From positions 1 to 8,692 of the forward strand of contig JBJHCR010000278.1 of NCBI GenBank assembly GCA_050486105.1: DNA of 8,692 bases, in the 5' to 3' direction. Positions 5,432 through 8,692 of this stretch are shown one piece after another. Source of the DNA: JAEXNA01 sp050486105 (lineage in GTDB: Bacteria > Vulcanimicrobiota > Xenobia > Xenobiales > JADMJV01). Made by a program: the position numbers and the translations under genes. The notes below the pieces were generated by a model. The model ran no database searches. It saw nothing but the letters and a program-made list of their open reading frames with translations, and had not been told where the DNA came from. Position 1 is the first letter of the stretch, and the number at the start of each line of letters is the position of its first letter.

Positions 5432-5680
5432 ATGAAGAGAACTCAAATACAGTTTCCGGACCCGCTATACAAGCGCCTCAAGGAGGTTGCGGCCATGAAC
5501 GACTGGGCCCTCTCCGAAGTCGTTCGCAGGGCCGCGGAACTCTACGTTCAGCGCTTCCCCGAAGGTGACGCTCGAGACCCTCATTGGGAATTTCCGGTCT
5601 TGGACCTAGGTGGGGAGTTTTTGCTTGACCCAGCCGACTTCTCCGCTGAGGCCGAAGCCCTCGAGTTGAGAAACCGTTGA
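5432..5680 (+). CDS. vapB: Ribbon-helix-helix antitoxin, VapB-type
   Basis: This 82-residue antitoxin has an N-terminal ribbon-helix-helix (residues about 3-42: K-R-T-Q-I-Q-F-P-D strand, P-L-Y-K-R-L-K-E-V-A helix, S-E-V-V-R-R-A-A-E helix). An acidic, probably flexible tail (44-80) would wrap the toxin's active site, the usual CopG/VapB plan. The RHH dimer binds DNA, and the CTTAC/GTAAG repeat in its promoter is the likely operator. The stop codon TGA overlaps the TTG start of the following PIN gene (TTGA), so the two are translationally coupled. The gene appears intact. Confidence 0.87.
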   Translation: MKRTQIQFPDPLYKRLKEVAAMNDWALSEVVRRAAELYVQRFPEGDARDPHWEFPVLDLGGEFLLDPADFSAEAEALELRNR

Positions 5681-6111
5681 CCTCAGCAGACACAAACCTG
5701 TTCCTTTACGCTGCCAATGAACAGAGTTCCAGGCATAAAGCTGCCAAAGAGTTCTTTGCAGCCCAAGCAACAGAACCAAATTTCGTTGTCTGCGAATTGG
5801 TGTTGGTGGAAATCTCCATGCAACTGCGGAATCCCGCTGTGATGGCACGACCGCTCTCAAGCCCTCAAGCCGTCTCCTTCTGCGAGTCTCTCAAGAACCA
5901 TCCGTACTGGCAACACCTTGACTATTCTGCTGAAGTCTCGAAATCGCTCTGGACCTGGGCCAAGACTTCCCGAGCCGGGTTTCGAAAAATCATAGACGCT
6001 CGGCTGGCCTACACCTTGCTGTTCGGAGGAATTCGACAGTTTGCCACCGTGAATACCAAAGACTTTCAAGAGTTCGGCTTCGAGAAAGTCTGGAATCCTC
6101 TAGAGTCTTAA
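5677..6111 (+). CDS. vapC: PIN-domain ribonuclease toxin, VapC-type
   Basis: This 144-residue PIN toxin is predicted to be a Mg-dependent endoribonuclease inhibited by the upstream antitoxin. The acidic tetrad is visible: Asp5 in S-A-D-T-N-L-F-L-Y-A, Glu45 in L-V-L-V-E-I (Glu40 is an alternative), Asp107 in I-I-D-A-R-L-A-Y and Asp129 in the T-V-N-T-K-D-F motif. The start is the TTG overlapping the antitoxin stop; it puts the S-A-D-T-N strand at the N-terminus as in the family. Length is normal. This is the living relative of the remnant at 917-1044. It still contains the two ACACCTTG repeats (5913-5920 and 6011-6018) that bound the remnant's deletion. Confidence 0.9.
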   Translation: MTSADTNLFLYAANEQSSRHKAAKEFFAAQATEPNFVVCELVLVEISMQLRNPAVMARPLSSPQAVSFCESLKNHPYWQHLDYSAEVSKSLWTWAKTSRAGFRKIIDARLAYTLLFGGIRQFATVNTKDFQEFGFEKVWNPLES

Positions 6112-6282
6112 AGCTCTTTGTCTCTGGAGCCTCTGTGCAAAACTCCACTCTCCCCCTCCCCCCCAGGCACTCCAAAAGCACGAAAGTTCCTCCTTGTCAC
6201 AATCCCTCATCGCTCTGGATTGAGGCTCGCAAAACATGCCTTCGACATTGTCCAATGTCTGAAAATCTGATAATCTGATTTC
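6111..6282 (+). promoter_or_regulatory. phd-vapC promoter, palindrome and tandem repeats
   Basis: A 16-bp palindrome, GACATTG-TC-CAATGTC (6244-6259), overlaps a candidate -35 TTGTCC (6248-6253). After 17 bp comes TAATCT (6271-6276), a TANNNT -10 with 6 bases to the ATG at 6283, so the message is probably leaderless. TCTGA repeats three times at exact 8-bp spacing (6258, 6266, 6274), including a tandem AATCTGAT pair (6264-6279). Palindrome plus tandem repeats could seat several antitoxin dimers. Upstream, AAGCTCTTTGTCTCTGGAG (6111-6129) is the shared repeat fragment also seen inverted at 2624-2643. A C-rich tract at 6152-6167 has no evident role. Confidence 0.6.
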
Positions 6283-6537
6283 ATGAAAAGGATCTCCGCC
6301 ACCGAGGCGGCTCGGAATTTTTCCGAACTCCTCAATCATACTCATTATTTGGGGACAACCTACATCATCACCAGAAACGGAGAAGAGGTGGGACGCCTTG
6401 CCCCCGTAGAGAAGAAATGCACACTACGGGGCTTGTGGGACCTTCTCGAAGGGCTGGAAGTCGATGAAGAATTCGCTTCAGATCTCGCCCAAATTCGTTC
6501 CGACCAGGAGCGATTGGAGGAGCCCTGGGGTCCCTGA
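6283..6537 (+). CDS. phd: Phd/YefM-family antitoxin
   Basis: This 84-residue antitoxin begins M-K-R-I-S-A-T-E-A-A-R-N-F-S-E-L-L-N and continues to the I-I-T-R-N-G-E-E-V-G-R-L-A-P-V strand (28-42). This is the conserved Phd/YefM DNA-binding fold that dimerises and represses its own operon. The C-terminal part (48-84) is acidic and helical, suited to masking the PIN toxin that follows. The stop TGA shares its last A with the toxin's ATG (TGATG), so the genes are coupled. The antitoxin family differs from that of the vapB upstream, so the two PIN modules are not simple copies of each other. Confidence 0.88.
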   Translation: MKRISATEAARNFSELLNHTHYLGTTYIITRNGEEVGRLAPVEKKCTLRGLWDLLEGLEVDEEFASDLAQIRSDQERLEEPWGP

Positions 6538-6932
6538 TGTTGGGTTTGCTCATCGATACCTGCGTGCTCATCTCCTGGGAGCGAGAGCGCAGATCGGCCC
6601 TCGAAGAATTTGCCGAACATCGAGTGTACCTGTCGGCCATCACCGCCTCAGAATTGCTTCACGGTGTTCATCGGGCCCAGAGCGTTCTGGTCAGAGAGCG
6701 TCGACGCACCTTCGTCGAAGCCATTCTAAAACGAGTGCCCTGTTTGCCGTTCGATCTTAAGGAGGCTCGAATCCACGCCCAGATCTGGGCTGAACTGAGT
6801 GCCGCAGGGCAGAAAGTTGGGGCTCACGATCTGCAGATTGCGGCCACGGCCCTGGTCCACAATCTGGGCCTGGTGACCCACAACGTGAAGGAGTTTCGGT
6901 GCATCCCCGGGCTCTCGGTTTGGCAGGCTTGA
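6537..6932 (+). CDS. vapC: PIN-domain ribonuclease toxin, VapC/FitB-type
   Basis: This 131-residue PIN toxin has Asp7 in L-I-D-T-C-V-L-I, Glu39 in I-T-A-S-E-L-L-H-G-V, Asp98 in G-A-H-D-L-Q-I-A-A-T-A-L and the T-H-N-V-K-E-F loop (114-120), where Glu119 replaces the more usual Asp. The active site looks complete, so it is probably an endoribonuclease held in check by the Phd antitoxin. It is only distantly similar to the PIN protein at 5677. Its TGA stop (6930-6932) is the only stop between it and the following ATPase in the same frame: 12 sense codons link the stop to that gene's GTG. The TGA is followed by C, which is a comparatively leaky context. Confidence 0.9.
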   Translation: MLGLLIDTCVLISWERERRSALEEFAEHRVYLSAITASELLHGVHRAQSVLVRERRRTFVEAILKRVPCLPFDLKEARIHAQIWAELSAAGQKVGAHDLQIAATALVHNLGLVTHNVKEFRCIPGLSVWQA

Positions 6933-6968
6933 CAAGGGGAGAACCTCGCTGTCGGGGAAACTCAAGGC

Positions 6969-8692
6969 GTGACCTCCCCTTACCTTCCAGCCTTGCCAAC
7001 CACCGCTCTCATTGGTCGGGAACTTGAACTCGATAAGCTGATGACCGCTCTCGAGGACTCCAAGGTTCGTCTCATAACCTTGCTAGGGGTTGGTGGAATC
7101 GGTAAGACCAGATTAGCCCAAGAGATCGCTCACCGAACAGAAGCGCCGGTGGTCTGGGTGCGCCTCGACGACGCCGTGAGTGCAGAAGGGGTGCTGATCA
7201 GTCGCCTGGGACAAACCCTGGAGCTTCCCGAGTGCAGTCGGGCCGAGTGGCACACCCGCCTGGACACTGTCCTGCCTGGTAAGGCCCTGGTGGTCTTCGA
7301 CAATGTGGAGCATCTGCGCGAACAAGCCGTGGAATTGACCGAGCTCTTGGGCCAGCACCCCAGGTTGCAGATCCTAGTCACCAGCCGTGCACCACTGCTG
7401 CTCAAGGAGGAACGGCTTCTTCATCTTGAGCCTTTGGACCAGAGAGATGCCCTGAATCTGTTTTTGGAGCGAGCTCAAGCCGTGCGTCCGGATTTTGCCT
7501 TCTCCGAGGAGAACCAGGATTTGTTGCACGAGCTGTGCGCTCGTCTCGACGGCATTCCCCTTTGCCTGGAGCTCGCAGCGGCCCGCCTTCGCCATCTCGG
7601 CCCCGCAGAAATCCTAAGAAGTCTTGAGAAGAGCCTGGAAATGTTAAGCGGTGGCGGCCCCGATCGCCCCCCTCGGCAGCAAACTCTGGTCGATACTCTG
7701 GACTGGAGTTACCGCTTGCTCGATGCCGACCAACAACGCTCCTTTCGCATTTTGGCTTGCTTTCGCGGGGGATTCGATCAGGTGGCGGTGGAGGCCCTAG
7801 GGGGCAAAGCCCAGGCTCTCTTGAGCTTGGTGGACCACTGCCTGGTTTCGATCTCCTATGGCACCTCAGGAAGCTCCCGTTTTTTTTTGCTACAAACGGT
7901 GCGGGCCTACGCCCAAGACCTGCTGCAGAGGGCTGAAGAAGATGAGGACATCGAGTTTCGCCACGCCCAGTTCTACGCCGAACTCGCTCATCGTTTGGAG
8001 GCTCAGCGAGGGGGTCCCCAGCATCCGGAGGGGCTCAAGCTTTTGGCCTTGGAAAAAGGCAACCTTCTTAAAGCCCTGGACACGTTTCGCCATCGGAATC
8101 ACCATTGCGCGCTAGAGCTTGCCGGTCGCCTAGGTTGGTATTGGGAGGCTTGCAGCCTACTTGATGAGGGTCGGAGCATTATGGAAGAGTTGCTCCGGGA
8201 GACCTCCAGGCAAGAACTTGAGGCGGCCTTAACCCTCCACAATTTGGCCACTTTACTCCGCCATCAGGGCGACTACACTCAAAGCTCTCAACTTTATCGG
8301 CAAGCCCTGACAATTTGGGCCGCCGGCAGCGAACCCGTACGCCATTCGGAAACCCTGGCAGGCTTGGGGCAACTGCGCTTCCGTGAGGGCGAATACGCCC
8401 AGGCCAAAGAGCTCTTCGAGCAGGCCTTCGAGTTGGGGGACCCGGCACGCAAGGTCGAAGCGATCAATGGTCTGGGGCGAATCGCCTGGATGGAGGGCCG
8501 CCTGGAAATGGCCCTTCAACTCGAGCGCCAGGGTTTGGAGATGGCCCGAGAGCATCAGTTTCCTTTAGGCGAGGCCTGGGCTCACAACTCCCTAGGCGAA
8601 GTGCACCGCAGCCGCAAAGAAAAAGACCAGGCCAGCCGGCACTTTCGACAAGCGGCCCAGCTTTTTGCCACTTTGCACGAATTCTCTCTAGC
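6969..8692 (+). CDS. STAND ATPase (NB-ARC-like) with TPR repeats, 3' end outside window
   Basis: An open frame runs to the window end (574 codons) and encodes a STAND signal-transduction NTPase of the AfsR/COG3903-like type. Order: T-A-L-I-G-R-E-x-E-L at 12-21, Walker A G-V-G-G-I-G-K-T (40-47), Walker B L-V-V-F-D-N-V-E-H-L (107-116), sensor I-L-V-T-S-R-A (135-141), the G-I-P-L-C-L-E-L-A-A-A-R-L segment (195-207), R-Q-Q-T-L-x-x-T-L-D-W-S-Y (236-248) and R-F-F-L-L-Q-T-V-R-A-Y-A (304-315). About four TPRs begin near residue 418. Such proteins sense a ligand through the repeats and switch by nucleotide exchange. There is no N-terminal DNA-binding or effector domain, because the GTG lies just before the NTPase; it is the first possible start after the vapC stop. 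An effector could lie beyond the window or be the adjacent PIN protein. A nine-T run (7880-7888) sits within the gene. Confidence 0.85.
   Translation, partial: MTSPYLPALPTTALIGRELELDKLMTALEDSKVRLITLLGVGGIGKTRLAQEIAHRTEAPVVWVRLDDAVSAEGVLISRLGQTLELPECSRAEWHTRLDTVLPGKALVVFDNVEHLREQAVELTELLGQHPRLQILVTSRAPLLLKEERLLHLEPLDQRDALNLFLERAQAVRPDFAFSEENQDLLHELCARLDGIPLCLELAAARLRHLGPAEILRSLEKSLEMLSGGGPDRPPRQQTLVDTLDWSYRLLDADQQRSFRILACFRGGFDQVAVEALGGKAQALLSLVDHCLVSISYGTSGSSRFFLLQTVRAYAQDLLQRAEEDEDIEFRHAQFYAELAHRLEAQRGGPQHPEGLKLLALEKGNLLKALDTFRHRNHHCALELAGRLGWYWEACSLLDEGRSIMEELLRETSRQELEAALTLHNLATLLRHQGDYTQSSQLYRQALTIWAAGSEPVRHSETLAGLGQLRFREGEYAQAKELFEQAFELGDPARKVEAINGLGRIAWMEGRLEMALQLERQGLEMAREHQFPLGEAWAHNSLGEVHRSRKEKDQASRHFRQAAQLFATLHEFSL

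Noticed and set aside
6930..6932. TGA recoded as an amino acid, making one PIN-STAND gene
   Set aside because: hicA, vapB and phd end at TGA with normal overlaps, and the vapC fossil uses TGA as nonsense. Recoding is unlikely, though rare readthrough is not excluded.
6929..6934. Perfect TTGACA as a promoter for the STAND gene
   Set aside because: No -10-like hexamer lies 16-18 bp downstream. It coincides with the vapC stop codon region and is probably chance.
7880..7888. T-run as an intrinsic terminator
   Set aside because: No GC stem precedes it, and the conserved STAND frame continues unbroken through it.
1..8692. CRISPR array, tRNA, rRNA, transposase or integrase
   Set aside because: I found no regularly spaced direct repeats, no tRNA cloverleaf or rRNA sequence, and no transposase or integrase motifs in any long frame.

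Overview
The window looks like an accessory, toxin-antitoxin-rich stretch of a bacterial chromosome. By eye the base composition is moderate to slightly GC-rich. Coding is bacterial, with overlapping stop/start pairs, TTG and GTG starts, and TGA used as a normal stop. The taxon cannot be fixed from the sequence. The large envelope protein carries two pilin-type cysteine modules of a kind I loosely associate with uncultured deep-branching phyla such as Vulcanimicrobiota/Eremiobacterota or Armatimonadota. That is a low-confidence guess from memory.

Layout from left to right: (1) 1-236, a gene-free stretch with a chain of short tetraloop hairpins, possibly a structured RNA of unidentified class. 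(2) 237-876, minus strand, a hicA-hicB type II toxin-antitoxin pair with a palindromic operator at the hicA start. (3) About 917-1044, a dead 3' fragment of a vapC PIN toxin that is a close paralogue of the intact vapC at 5677-6111. It has a 98-bp internal deletion and two nonsense changes. A short intergenic repeat and a decayed, unrecognised small gene follow. (4) 1518-2099, a Uma2-family PD-(D/E)XK protein. (5) 2247-2694, a hipB-like repressor followed by a broken hipA remnant. (6) 2701-5061, minus strand, a 786-residue membrane-anchored protein with a DUF3352-like body and two copies of a pilin-derived three-cysteine module. (7) 5062-5431, intergenic DNA with palindromes, a second copy of the intergenic repeat and a clear promoter. 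(8) 5432-6111, vapB(RHH)-vapC(PIN). (9) 6283-6932, phd-vapC(PIN). (10) 6969 to the window end, the 5' part of a STAND (NB-ARC-like) ATPase with TPR repeats. It lies in the same reading frame as the preceding PIN toxin, with only one TGA stop between them.

Functionally, the region is a cluster of growth-arrest/stability modules: three apparently intact toxin-antitoxin pairs, one antitoxin with a dead toxin, and one dead toxin. They surround an envelope protein and end in a signal-transduction NTPase of the type used in regulation and in NLR-like defence. Several of the modules share one promoter plan: a -10 hexamer ends 6 bp before the start codon, no Shine-Dalgarno is visible, and an inverted repeat overlaps the promoter. 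This suggests leaderless, autoregulated transcripts. The most notable points are the fossil/intact vapC pair with its direct-repeat deletion, the in-frame PIN-stop-STAND arrangement, the 9-T tract inside the STAND gene, and the duplicated pilin modules grafted into a non-pilin protein.
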